48,295 nt of DNA from Alphaproteobacteria bacterium (GTDB taxonomy: Bacteria; Pseudomonadota; Alphaproteobacteria; DSM-16000; Inquilinaceae). The position numbers were made by a program, and so were the translations under genes. Location of the stretch: positions 1-48,295 of the forward strand of contig JANQIX010000018.1 of assembly GCA_028281925.1 (NCBI GenBank), read 5' to 3'. Shown here in pieces: positions 33,038 to 41,446 of the stretch (within the stretch, counting starts at the first letter, position 1; every line of letters starts with the position of its first letter). The notes under the pieces were generated by a model, which searched no databases, was not told where the DNA came from, and saw only the letters and a program-made list of their open reading frames with translations.

Positions 33038-34210
33038 ATGACCGATGGCGGGATAGGCAAAGCTGACATCGTCGAGGCGTTAAGGAAGGTCAAGGGTCCA
33101 GATCTGACCAGCGACGTCATAGCACTGGGTCTGGTCTCGGAGATCCTGGTCGATCAGGGTCGCGTGACCTTCGCAATCACCGTTCCGGCAGACCGGGCCG
33201 AACAGCTGGAGCCGTTGCGCCAGGCCGCCATCAAAGTCGTCGGGGAACTGCCGGGTGTCCGCGACGTCGTCGCCGTACTGACCGCAGAGCGCGCGGGCAA
33301 GCCCGAACCAATGCGGATCCAATCCCCAAGGCCCGACATGCCGCGATCGGGAACGCCGTCCGTTCCTTCCAGTGCCCAGATGGCGCCTTCCGCCGAAGGC
33401 GGTCTGGCTGATGTCGGCGCCGTCATCGCGGTGGCGTCGGGCAAGGGCGGTGTGGGCAAATCGACGACCTCGGTCAACATCGCTCTGGGCCTTGCGGCCA
33501 GTGGCGCGCGCGTCGGGATCCTGGACGCCGACATCTATGGCCCATCCATCCCGCGTCTCTTGCGTCTGACCGGCCGACCCACGGCGGCCGGCGGTCGGAC
33601 GCTGAAGCCCATGTCCAGCTATGGGTTGAAGGCGATGTCCATGGGCTTCCTGGTCGACGAAGACACACCGATGATCTGGCGCGGGCCGATGGTCATCTCG
33701 GCGATCACCCAGATGCTGAACGAGGTCGCGTGGGGGACGCTGGACATGATGGTGGTGGATATGCCACCCGGCACCGGCGATGCCCAACTGACCCTGGCCC
33801 AGCAGGTACCGCTCTCCGGTGCCGTGATCGTCTCCACACCGCAGGATCTGGCGCTGATCGACGCGCGCAAGGCGCTGAACATGTTCCGTAAGGTCGACGT
33901 GCCCGTGCTCGGGTTCGTGGAGAACATGAGTTACTACATCTGCTCGCATTGCGGGCAGACGGACGACCTGTTCGGCCATGGCGGCACGCGCCGTGAGGCG
34001 GAGCGGATCGGCGTCCCCTTCCTGGGGGAGGTCCCCTTGCATGTCGACATCCGGCGGAACTCCGACGCGGGCACGCCGATAGTCGTCGCACAGCCGGAGA
34101 GTCCGCACGCTAAGGCCTATTGCGCCATTGCCGACCGCGTGATCGGTCGCCTGGAGGCCGAGCGTGCGCGTGGCGGGGCCAAGCCCCCACCTCGTATTGT
34201 CGTGTCTTAA
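33038..34210 (+). CDS. mrp: Mrp/NBP35-family Fe-S cluster carrier ATPase
   Basis: A protein of 390 residues; start at ATG 33038. Residues 1-90 are a MIP18/DUF59 domain (ADIVEALRKVKGPDLTSDVI). The P-loop is the deviant Walker A VASGKGGVGKSTTSVNIALG, followed by ILDADIYGPSIPRLL, VVDMPPGTGDAQLTLAQQV and FVENMSYYICSHCG, in which the CxxC pair binds the bridging [4Fe-4S] cluster in the dimer. It carries clusters to apo-proteins. Its place just before a cluster coding for many Fe-S proteins suggests a dedicated role, though mrp is also a general housekeeping gene. Confidence 0.93.
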   Translation: MTDGGIGKADIVEALRKVKGPDLTSDVIALGLVSEILVDQGRVTFAITVPADRAEQLEPLRQAAIKVVGELPGVRDVVAVLTAERAGKPEPMRIQSPRPDMPRSGTPSVPSSAQMAPSAEGGLADVGAVIAVASGKGGVGKSTTSVNIALGLAASGARVGILDADIYGPSIPRLLRLTGRPTAAGGRTLKPMSSYGLKAMSMGFLVDEDTPMIWRGPMVISAITQMLNEVAWGTLDMMVVDMPPGTGDAQLTLAQQVPLSGAVIVSTPQDLALIDARKALNMFRKVDVPVLGFVENMSYYICSHCGQTDDLFGHGGTRREAERIGVPFLGEVPLHVDIRRNSDAGTPIVVAQPESPHAKAYCAIADRVIGRLEAERARGGAKPPPRIVVS

Positions 34211-34335
34211 GGGATCGTCGAAAAGGCGCCAACGGAACTCTCTTGGACTTGCTTGGGTGTCATCAAGTGATTGCGCAGTCGCGCGCAGGAGGATGCAAAG
34301 AAAGCGGCGATCGCTACGTTGCTTATACCGCAATT

Positions 34336-34348
34336 GATAATCATTATC
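34336..34348. promoter_or_regulatory. Fur-box-like palindrome upstream of Fdh cluster
   Basis: GATAATCATTATC is a perfect 6-1-6 palindrome identical to the last 13 bases of the classical 19-base Fur box; with the preceding hexamer GCAATT the match is 16 of 19. A related AATAATCATT follows at 34438-34447, just before the torD start. Both lie in an unusually AT-rich 242-base gap after mrp. Iron control of this iron-rich enzyme system is plausible. Confidence 0.55.
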
Positions 34349-34452
34349 ATCTCGAGAGTGAGCCGATACCCGAGTAACATTAGAACTGCGATCATTTGAC
34401 CACGAATGAACCATTGCGCAGACCGGTTGCTGTAAGCAATAATCATTCGATC

Positions 34453-35103
34453 ATGGTGGGAGTTGGGGCCATCGCGGCACGGCAGTATTCCTCATCCGCG
34501 GAGCAGGAATTGGCGCCGGCAGAGCCTGTCGCGGAGGAAGATCGTCTACGCGCAGCCGCTTATGCGCTGCTGGCGCGCCTTCTCGTCCGCCCACCCACGG
34601 CCGAAAGTCTCGATGAAGTCAGGGGGTTGTCCGGCGATCAATCGGATCTCGGCCAAGCCTACACCGCTTTGGCGTCCGCAGCGGCCTCGCGGGATGCCGA
34701 GACGATCGGACGCGAGTACCACGATCTGTTCATCGGCGTGGGGCGCGGCGAACTGCTGCCCTATGCCTCTTACTATCTGACTGGGTTTGTGAACGGCAAA
34801 CCGCTGGCGGCGTTGCGGTCGACCATGCGGGATCTGGGCATTGCGCGCGATCCGTCGTTCAAAGACCCGGAAGACCATATCGGCGCGCTGATGGGCATAA
34901 TGGCCGGGCTGATCAGCGGCGGTTTCGGGCCGCCGGCCACGCTCGCCACCCAACGGTCCTTCTTCGACGCCCATGTGGCGCCCTGGGCCACGCACCTATT
35001 CGGCGATCTGGAAACCGCCAAATCCGCTGCGTTCTACCGACCGGTGGGCACAATCGGCCGCCTGCTGATGGAGATCGAGGAGACCGCTTTTCGCATGACC
35101 TGA
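34453..35103 (+). CDS. TorD/DmsD-family redox enzyme maturation chaperone
   Basis: About 216 residues from ATG 34453; a TTG at 34396 would add 19 residues and neither has a strong ribosome site. The protein is helical with the family motif EYHDLFIGVGRGELLPYASY and DHIGALMGIMAGLISGG. TorD-like proteins bind Tat signal peptides and help insert bis-MGD cofactor before export. The client should be FdhA, whose gene starts about 420 bases downstream. First gene of the Fdh operon. Confidence 0.88.
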   Translation: MVGVGAIAARQYSSSAEQELAPAEPVAEEDRLRAAAYALLARLLVRPPTAESLDEVRGLSGDQSDLGQAYTALASAAASRDAETIGREYHDLFIGVGRGELLPYASYYLTGFVNGKPLAALRSTMRDLGIARDPSFKDPEDHIGALMGIMAGLISGGFGPPATLATQRSFFDAHVAPWATHLFGDLETAKSAAFYRPVGTIGRLLMEIEETAFRMT

Positions 35104-35231
35104 TTGGGGGCGTCCGGCGGCGCACACCGTTCCACCCGCCGGTTTTCGACCCTGTCCACCAGAGCGAACGGAAAACCAAACGCCCGGACACGTGTCCGAC
35201 GTCAACCGGGCTGAACGAGGAGAGGAACAGC

Positions 35232-35426
35232 ATGTCCGAAGACGCGCGCACAGATGGACCCAGCCGGCGCAACTTCCTGCAACTGGCCGGTCTCGGCACG
35301 GTCGCGGGTGGGGTGGCGGCGTTGAGCGCGGGCGAAGCCGCGGCGCTTGAGCCCGACCAGGCCACCGGCCCCGGTTACCGCGAAACCCAGCACATCAAGA
35401 CCTACTACGACAGCGCCAAGTTCTAG
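35232..35426 (+). CDS. Small Tat-signal protein of formate dehydrogenase region
   Basis: A peptide of 64 residues after a strong GAGGAGAGG ribosome site. It is mostly a Tat signal: GPSRRNFLQLAGLGTVAGGV followed by AALSAGEAAA and a short polar tail GYRETQHIKTYYDSAKF. Peptides of this sort (formate dehydrogenase region Tat target) are recurrent next to fdhA. The function is unknown; the tail could be a lipid-free exported subunit or a membrane-anchored partner of FdhA. Confidence 0.88.
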   Translation: MSEDARTDGPSRRNFLQLAGLGTVAGGVAALSAGEAAALEPDQATGPGYRETQHIKTYYDSAKF

Positions 35427-35523
35427 GGCGCTTTTCGAGGTTGAGGAACACGCGCTGGCTGGCCGCAGCGGACCTGCCCCGCCTGCGGCGTGATGCGCCC
35501 AAGAAGACCATCTGGAGGAAACC

Positions 35524-38397
35524 ATGCTCAGGAAGAAGACAAACGGGGTTGCCCACCGCGCCCGTCTGTCGTCCGCCCAGACGGAGCCGACGATCAACAC
35601 GGTCGACCGCCGCACATTCTTGAAGAATTCGGGCCTCGCCGTTGGCGGCGTGGCCGCGGCGTCGACCTGCGTCGGCGGTGTCGTTCGGCCCGCCAAGGCG
35701 CAACAGGCCGCTGCCGATGGCGTGCAGGTGATCCAGTCGATCTGCACCCACTGCTCGGTCGGCTGTTCCGTGATCGCGGAGGTGGAGAACGGCGTGTGGA
35801 CGGGCCAGGAGCCCGGGTTCGACTCCCCCTTCAGCCTCGGCGCCCATTGCGCCAAGGGCGCTGCAGTGCGCGATCACTCGGTGGGCGAGCGGCGCCTGAA
35901 ATACCCCACGAAGCTGGTGGGAGGCGAGTGGACCCGCGTCTCATGGGATCAGGCGATCCAAGAGGTCGGCGATCAGATGCTGTCGATCCGCGAAGCTTCG
36001 GGGCCCGATTCCGTGTACTGGCTGGGTTCGGCCAAGCACAACAATGAGCAGGCCTATCTGTTCCGCAAATTCGCGGCGTTCTGGGGCACCAACAACGTCG
36101 ACCACCAGGCGCGGATCTGCCATTCGACCACGGTCGCAGGTGTTGCCAACACCTGGGGCTATGGCGCCATGACCAATTCCTACAATGATATCCACAATTC
36201 GCGCGCGATCTTCCTGATCGGCGGCAATCCGGCCGAGGCGCATCCGGTGTCGCTGGTCCATCTGATGCGCGCCAAAGAGCGCAACAACGCCCCGCTGATC
36301 GTCTGTGACCCGCGCTTCACCCGCACCGCGGCCCATGCCGACGAGTTCGTGCGGCTGCGCCCGGGTTCCGACGTGGCGCTGGTCTGGGGCCTGTTGTGGC
36401 ACATCTTCGAGAACGGCTGGGAAGACCAGGAATTCATCCGCCAGCGGGTCTGGGGCATGGACCAGATCCGGGCCGAGGTCGCCCGCTGGACGCCGGAAGA
36501 GACAGAGCGTGTGACCGGCGTGCCGGGCTCGCAGCTCGCCCGTGTCGCCCGCACGCTCGCCGACAACCGCCCGACCACCGTGATCTGGTGCATGGGCGGC
36601 ACCCAGCACACCAACGGCAACAACAACACGCGGGCCTACTGCGTGCTGCAGCTGGCGCTGGGCAATATGGGCCGGGCCGGCGGCGGCACCAACATCTTCC
36701 GCGGCCACGACAACGTGCAGGGCGCCACCGATCTCGGCGTGCTGTCGCACACGCTGCCCGGCTATTACGGCCTGTCCAACGGCGCCTGGAACCATTGGGC
36801 GCGGGTCTGGGATGTCGACTACGACTATCTCGCCGGCCGATTCTCAAGCACCGAGCTGATGGAAAGCGCCGGCATTCCGGTGTCGCGCTGGATCGACGGC
36901 GTGCTGGAGGATCCGGAGAACATGGACCAGCCGGACAATGTCCGGGCCATGGTGTTCTGGGGGCATGCGCCGAATTCGCAGACGCGACTGCCGGAAATGA
37001 AGACGGCGATGGAACAGCTCGACCTGATGGTCGTGATCGATCCCTATCCGACCGTCTCGGCCGTGCTTTCGGACCGCACCGACGGGGTGTATCTGCTGCC
37101 GGCCTGTACGCAGTTTGAGACCTACGGCTCGGTCACGGCGTCGAACCGATCGCTGCAGTGGCGCGAGAAGGTGGTCGAACCGATGTTCGAATCCCTGCCC
37201 GACCACATAATCATCGCGCGGCTGGCAGAGAAGTTCGGCTTCGCCGACGAGCTGTTGAAGAACATCGAAGTCAGCGAAGACGGTGAGCCGCTGATCGAGG
37301 ACATCACGCGGGAGTTCAACCGCGGCATGTGGACCATCGGCTATACCGGCCAGTCGCCGGAACGGCTGCGTGCGCATATGGCCCACCAGCACACCTTTGA
37401 CCGCACGACGCTGCAGGCCAATGGCGGCCCCCTGGATGGGGAATTCTACGGCATGCCGTGGCCCTGCTGGGGCACGGCCGAAATGGGCCATCCGGGCACG
37501 CCGATCCTCTACGATACCTCGCGGCCAGTGGCTGAGGGCGGTCTCACGTTCCGGGCGCGCTTCGGCGTGGAACGGGACGGCGAGAACCTGCTGGCGGAAG
37601 GGTCATGGTCCGTCGGCTCGGAGATCGAGGACGGCTATCCGGAGTTCACCATGGCGCTGCTGACCAGCCTGGGCTGGGACAGCGACCTTACCGACGAAGA
37701 GCGGGCGGTGATCGATGGCATCGCCGGGGAGTCCACCAACTGGAAAACCGACCTCTCAGGTGGCATCCAGCGGGTAGCGATCGCCCACGGCGCGGCCCCG
37801 TTCGGCAATGCCAAGGCACGCTGTGTGGTGTGGAACTTCCCCGATCCGGTGCCGGTGCATCGCGAGCCGCTCTACACCAACCGCCGCGATCTGCTGGAGC
37901 AGTACGCCACCTATGACGACCGGCAGTTCTACCGGCTGCCGACGGCCTATGCTTCGGTGCAGGCGACCGACTATTCGGCCGATTTCCCGATGATCCTGAC
38001 CTCGGGCCGAATGGTCGAATACGAGGGCGGTGGTGACGAGAGCCGGTCCAACCCGTGGCTGGCGGAATTGCAGCAGGACATGTTCGTTGAGATCAATCCC
38101 CGCAATGCCAACGATATCGGCATTCGCGACGGAGAGATGGTGTGGGTGCACGGACCCGAAGGCGGCAGCGTGAAGGTCATGGCCATGGTCACCGAACGGG
38201 TCGGGACCGGGGTCGCCTTCATGCCGTTCCACTATGGCGGACATTTCCAGGGCGAAGACCTGCGCCACAAGTACCCGGCGGGCGCCGACCCGTATGTCCT
38301 GGGTGAGAGCTGCAACACGGCCCAGACCTACGGCTACGACTCCGTGACCCAGATGCAGGAAACCAAGGCAACGCTTTGCCGCATCGAGCGCGCGTAA
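35524..38397 (+). CDS. fdhA: Formate dehydrogenase catalytic subunit alpha, bis-MGD, cysteine type
   Basis: A protein of 957 residues; the ATG follows TGGAGGAAACC. A Tat signal is at the start (VDRRTFLKNSGLAVGGVAAA, twin Arg at 29-30) so the subunit acts in the periplasm. A [4Fe-4S] site has Cys74, 77, 81 and 109 (SICTHCSVGC and GAHCAKG). The metal ligand is Cys199 in DHQARICHSTTVAG where Sec-type enzymes have U, so no selenium is needed. Molybdopterin domains follow (IFLIGGNPAEAHPVS, MGGTQHTNGNNNTRAYCVLQ) and the C-terminal molydop-binding domain ends near residue 955. Reaction: formate to CO2 plus two electrons, with electrons passed to FdhB. The nearby tup genes favour tungsten, but molybdenum cannot be excluded. 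Confidence 0.95.
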   Translation: MLRKKTNGVAHRARLSSAQTEPTINTVDRRTFLKNSGLAVGGVAAASTCVGGVVRPAKAQQAAADGVQVIQSICTHCSVGCSVIAEVENGVWTGQEPGFDSPFSLGAHCAKGAAVRDHSVGERRLKYPTKLVGGEWTRVSWDQAIQEVGDQMLSIREASGPDSVYWLGSAKHNNEQAYLFRKFAAFWGTNNVDHQARICHSTTVAGVANTWGYGAMTNSYNDIHNSRAIFLIGGNPAEAHPVSLVHLMRAKERNNAPLIVCDPRFTRTAAHADEFVRLRPGSDVALVWGLLWHIFENGWEDQEFIRQRVWGMDQIRAEVARWTPEETERVTGVPGSQLARVARTLADNRPTTVIWCMGGTQHTNGNNNTRAYCVLQLALGNMGRAGGGTNIFRGHDNVQGATDLGVLSHTLPGYYGLSNGAWNHWARVWDVDYDYLAGRFSSTELMESAGIPVSRWIDGVLEDPENMDQPDNVRAMVFWGHAPNSQTRLPEMKTAMEQLDLMVVIDPYPTVSAVLSDRTDGVYLLPACTQFETYGSVTASNRSLQWREKVVEPMFESLPDHIIIARLAEKFGFADELLKNIEVSEDGEPLIEDITREFNRGMWTIGYTGQSPERLRAHMAHQHTFDRTTLQANGGPLDGEFYGMPWPCWGTAEMGHPGTPILYDTSRPVAEGGLTFRARFGVERDGENLLAEGSWSVGSEIEDGYPEFTMALLTSLGWDSDLTDEERAVIDGIAGESTNWKTDLSGGIQRVAIAHGAAPFGNAKARCVVWNFPDPVPVHREPLYTNRRDLLEQYATYDDRQFYRLPTAYASVQATDYSADFPMILTSGRMVEYEGGGDESRSNPWLAELQQDMFVEINPRNANDIGIRDGEMVWVHGPEGGSVKVMAMVTERVGTGVAFMPFHYGGHFQGEDLRHKYPAGADPYVLGESCNTAQTYGYDSVTQMQETKATLCRIERA

Positions 38398-38423
38398 GCG
38401 CCAAGCTTGGGAGGATCTGACCA

Positions 38424-39017
38424 ATGGCACGCATGAGATTCCTTTGCGACGCCGAGCGCTGCATCGAATGCAACGCCTGCGTGACGGCGTGTAAGAACGA
38501 GAACGAGGTTCCCTGGGGCATCAACCGTCGCCGTGTCGTCACCGTCAGCGACGGCACGCCGGGCGAACGGTCGATCTCGGTGGCCTGCATGCACTGCTCC
38601 GACGCACCGTGCATGGCGGTGTGCCCCGTCGACTGCTTCTATCAGACCGAAGACGGCGTGGTGCTGCACTCCAAGGACCTGTGCATCGGCTGCGGTTACT
38701 GCTTCTACGCCTGCCCGTTCGGGGCGCCGCAGTTCCCGCAGGCCAGCGCCTTCGGCTCGCGCGGCAAGATGGACAAGTGCACCTTCTGCGCCGGCGGCCC
38801 GGAAGAGGACGGCTCGGGCGCGGAGTTCGTGAAATACGGCGCCAACCGTGTGGCCGAGGGCAAGCTGCCGCTGTGTGCGGAGATGTGCTCGACTAAGGCC
38901 CTGCTGGCCGGCGACGGCGACGTCGTGTCCGACATCTACCGAGAGCGGATCGTGGTCCGCGGCTTCGGCGCCGGTGCCTGGGGTTGGGGCACGGCCTACG
39001 AGTTGAGAGGCGAGTAA
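38424..39017 (+). CDS. fdhB: Formate dehydrogenase iron-sulfur subunit beta
   Basis: A protein of 197 residues with GGGAGG before the ATG. Four cysteine groups fit four [4Fe-4S] clusters: CIECNACVTACKN, CMHCSDAPCMAVCPVDC, CIGCGYCFYACPFG and the split KCTFC plus CAEMC. There is no C-terminal membrane helix, so it resembles the short FdhB of the Wolinella-type enzyme, not the longer E. coli FdnH. It wires electrons from FdhA to the cytochrome b subunit. It is exported with FdhA, having no signal of its own. Confidence 0.94.
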   Translation: MARMRFLCDAERCIECNACVTACKNENEVPWGINRRRVVTVSDGTPGERSISVACMHCSDAPCMAVCPVDCFYQTEDGVVLHSKDLCIGCGYCFYACPFGAPQFPQASAFGSRGKMDKCTFCAGGPEEDGSGAEFVKYGANRVAEGKLPLCAEMCSTKALLAGDGDVVSDIYRERIVVRGFGAGAWGWGTAYELRGE

Positions 39018-39043
39018 CCCTCCGCAGAGGAGGGCGAGGGACT

Positions 39044-40282
39044 ATGCGGCCGGGCGAAAGGCAGGCGTCCGGCCGCATCAGGCCCGCTAGACATCAGATC
39101 GGCAAGAGCAGGCACATGACCATGGGCACAAGAGCCGATAGAGTGGCGCGCTGTCACGATGGTTCGGTCGCGGCTTCGATGGGCCGATGGGGGCTGATCT
39201 GCTGCGCCGTGGCGCTGCTGATCGGGGCCCTGCTATGGGCATCGCAGTCGCTGGCCCAAGAGGCGGCTGAAGGGCCGATGGAAGAGCCGCCGGCCGGCCT
39301 GGGCGTGCCCGGCGGCACCTCCGGAGCGGCGTCGGACTCCGATTTCTGGCGCGAGATACGCCAGGGGGACGGCGGCCTGGTCAATATCGAGAACCCTAAC
39401 GCCGGCGTGCTGATCCGGTCGGAGGGGGAGACGTGGCGCCAGATCAACAGCGTCGCCCTGCCGACCTATGGCGCCATGTATATGGCCGGCATGCTGATCG
39501 TGCTGTGCTTGTTTTTTGCCCTGCATGGCCGCGTGCGCCTCGAGCACGGCCGCAGCGACAGGAAGATCCTGCGGTTCAAGACCATCGATCGGGCGGCCCA
39601 CTGGCTGCTGGCATCAAGCTTCCTGATTCTGGCCGCAACCGGGCTGATGCTGCGCTATGGCCGTGAGCTGCTGATCCCGGTGATCGGCCATGGAGCCTTC
39701 GCCGAGATCGCGAGCATCGGCAAGTACCTCCACAACAGCGTCGCATTCGCCTTCATGGCTGGGTTGGTGTTGGTCTTTGTGCTCTGGATCCGCGAGAACA
39801 TCCCCAACCGGCACGATGCGCTTTGGGTGGTGAAGGGGGGCGGGTTGCTGCCGGGTATCCACGCCCCGGCGCGGAAGTTCAACGCCGGGCAGAAGTTCGT
39901 GTTCTGGGCGGTGATCGGCTTCGGCATCCTCTTGTCGATGTCCGGCATAGCCTTGCTGTTCCCGTTCACCACCGGTTTCACGGCCGACATCTTCTGGGCC
40001 ATCAATGCCGTCTTCCAGACCAGCCTGCCGACCGAGCTGAGCCCGCTGCAGGAACAGCACTATTCCCAGCTCTGGCATTCGATCATCAGCATGGTCTTCA
40101 TCATCATCATCATGGGGCACATCTACATCGGCACCATCGGTATGGAAGGCGCGTTCGAGGCGATGGGTTCGGGAGAGGTCGACAGCAACTGGGCGCGCGA
40201 GCATCACAGCTTGTGGGTGGAAGAGGTCGAAGCCGAGACCGTTGCAGGGAAGGTCCGGCAGTCGGAGACGCCCGCCGAATGA
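39044..40282 (+). CDS. fdhC: Formate dehydrogenase cytochrome b subunit gamma
   Basis: About 412 residues from ATG 39044, chosen because AGAGGAGGGCGAGGG precedes it; ATG 39116 is an alternative with no ribosome site. An N-terminal hydrophobic segment ending LLWASQSLAQ looks like a signal or anchor, then a 65-residue hydrophilic periplasmic stretch, then five hydrophobic helices. Heme-ligand candidates are His in TIDRAAHWLLASSF, YLHNSVAF, LWHSIISM and IMGHIYIG. Family: FdnI/FdhC gamma subunit. It takes electrons from FdhB to the quinone pool. The N-terminal extension is longer than in E. coli FdnI. Confidence 0.92.
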   Translation: MRPGERQASGRIRPARHQIGKSRHMTMGTRADRVARCHDGSVAASMGRWGLICCAVALLIGALLWASQSLAQEAAEGPMEEPPAGLGVPGGTSGAASDSDFWREIRQGDGGLVNIENPNAGVLIRSEGETWRQINSVALPTYGAMYMAGMLIVLCLFFALHGRVRLEHGRSDRKILRFKTIDRAAHWLLASSFLILAATGLMLRYGRELLIPVIGHGAFAEIASIGKYLHNSVAFAFMAGLVLVFVLWIRENIPNRHDALWVVKGGGLLPGIHAPARKFNAGQKFVFWAVIGFGILLSMSGIALLFPFTTGFTADIFWAINAVFQTSLPTELSPLQEQHYSQLWHSIISMVFIIIIMGHIYIGTIGMEGAFEAMGSGEVDSNWAREHHSLWVEEVEAETVAGKVRQSETPAE

Positions 40283-40304
40283 GAACAAGCGAGAGCACAA
40301 GGCC

Positions 40305-40433
40305 ATGAAGGCATTCGCGATCGGCATCGTGTTGATGGTGGTCATCTCCGCCGCTGCGGCGGTAGGGTTCGAGCTGATGGATTTCGGGACCGCAACGACT
40401 GAGATGACCGGCACCGGTGCGGTCCGGCTCTAG
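40305..40433 (+). CDS. 42-residue single-span membrane peptide
   Basis: Starts at ATG 40305 after GCGAGAG and ends TAG 40431-40433. The chain MKAFAIGIVLMVVISAAAAV and a short polar tail GFELMDFGTATTEMT fits a small membrane peptide or uncleaved signal. It lies 22 bases after fdhC and 51 before the next gene in the same direction. Codon third positions are C/G-rich, as in the neighbours. Function unknown; a structural or assembly helix of the Fdh membrane module is possible. Confidence 0.65.
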   Translation: MKAFAIGIVLMVVISAAAAVGFELMDFGTATTEMTGTGAVRL

Positions 40434-40484
40434 GGTCGGGGCTTCACGAGATCCTCCCATCAGATCGTCTAAGGAAACGGGTGC

Positions 40485-40679
40485 ATGAGCGAAGAAGCGT
40501 TCAACATGTCGATGCGGAAGTTCCTGAAGCAGGTGGGCGTCACCTCTCAGCGCGAAATCGAGGGCGCGGTTCGGGCTGGCGTCCCGCAGGGCGGCGGCAC
40601 CCTGAAGGTCAAGATGCAGCTGACGGCCGAGGGTACGGCGCTGAACCACGTGGTCGAGGGCGAGATCGAATTGCCTTGA
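40485..40679 (+). CDS. DUF6494-like small protein
   Basis: A protein of 64 residues: MSEEAFNMSMRKFLKQVGVT, then SQREIEGAVRAGVPQGGGTL and a C-terminal beta stretch. It fits the small family DUF6494, recurrent near formate dehydrogenase genes. No membrane helix and no cysteine, so a soluble accessory or regulatory protein is likely. The stop overlaps the TTG start of the next gene. Confidence 0.78.
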   Translation: MSEEAFNMSMRKFLKQVGVTSQREIEGAVRAGVPQGGGTLKVKMQLTAEGTALNHVVEGEIELP

Positions 40680-41446
40680 CGCCGCTGCCCGACCCGCAGT
40701 TTCCGCCCCTCTTTCAAGGTCACGGGCTGGACCGAGACCTTGCCCCCGACGACGTAGCCCTATCGCGTGTTGAGACGGGTGCCGCGGCGGCTGGCGACCT
40801 GTTCTGGTCGCGCCGCCGGGATCGGCTGCAGTGCGCTCTGGTGCTCGAACCGGAAGTCGGGGCGGCTGAGGCGCTGGGCATGATGATCGTCGCCATGGTG
40901 GCGGTGGGGGACGCGATCGGGGCACTCGCCCCGCCGGAGGTCGCGATCACCTATCGCTGGCCCGGGACGATCTGCGCCAACAGGGCGGAAATCGGCAGCT
41001 TGAAGGCGGCCCTGCCGGCAGGGGGCGGCGACACGACACCGCCCGACTGGTTATTACTCAGTCTGACGATAGCGATCGAACCCGCGGCGGACGGGCAGGA
41101 GCCGGGCCACCGACCGGACCTGACAAGCCTGCATGAAGAAGGCTGTGCCGGGCTTGACCGCACCAGTCTGCTGGAAGCCATTTGCCGGCACCTGCTGACC
41201 GGGATCGACGCCTGGAGCCGGGACGGGCTTCAGCGGCCGGTGCGGCAATGGCTGGAACGGTGTCCCGACCACGGCCAGGCGGTGGCGTTTTCCGTCGGCG
41301 ATCGGATGCATCGGGGCGTCTTCGTCAATCTGGATGCAAACGGTGGGCTGATCCTGCGCGACGATCGCGGCGCAACCGAGCGGACAGTGACGATGGCGGA
41401 GGCGATGGCCGCCGTGCCGGGTGACAAGCGGGCTGTCCATGCCTGA
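40676..41446 (+). CDS. Biotin/lipoate-protein ligase-like protein (DUF4444-type tail)
   Basis: A protein of 256 residues from a TTG at 40676 that overlaps the previous TGA; upstream frame is a shadow. The body resembles a BPL/LplA/LipB catalytic fold (LEPEVGAAEALGMMIVAMVA; EVAITYRWPGTICANRAEIG). The C-terminal part (VGDRMHRGVFVNLDANGGLI) is like the DUF4444 or BPL C-terminal domain. The catalytic Lys typical of ligases could not be located with certainty. Such proteins are found in alphaproteobacterial formate dehydrogenase clusters, with no known target. Whether it attaches a cofactor or merely uses the fold is open. Confidence 0.75.
   Translation: MTPLPDPQFPPLFQGHGLDRDLAPDDVALSRVETGAAAAGDLFWSRRRDRLQCALVLEPEVGAAEALGMMIVAMVAVGDAIGALAPPEVAITYRWPGTICANRAEIGSLKAALPAGGGDTTPPDWLLLSLTIAIEPAADGQEPGHRPDLTSLHEEGCAGLDRTSLLEAICRHLLTGIDAWSRDGLQRPVRQWLERCPDHGQAVAFSVGDRMHRGVFVNLDANGGLILRDDRGATERTVTMAEAMAAVPGDKRAVHA

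Noticed and set aside
35524..38397. Selenocysteine-type formate dehydrogenase
   Set aside because: The metal-ligand position is a Cys codon (ICHSTT) and the frame has no internal TGA, so no SECIS is expected.
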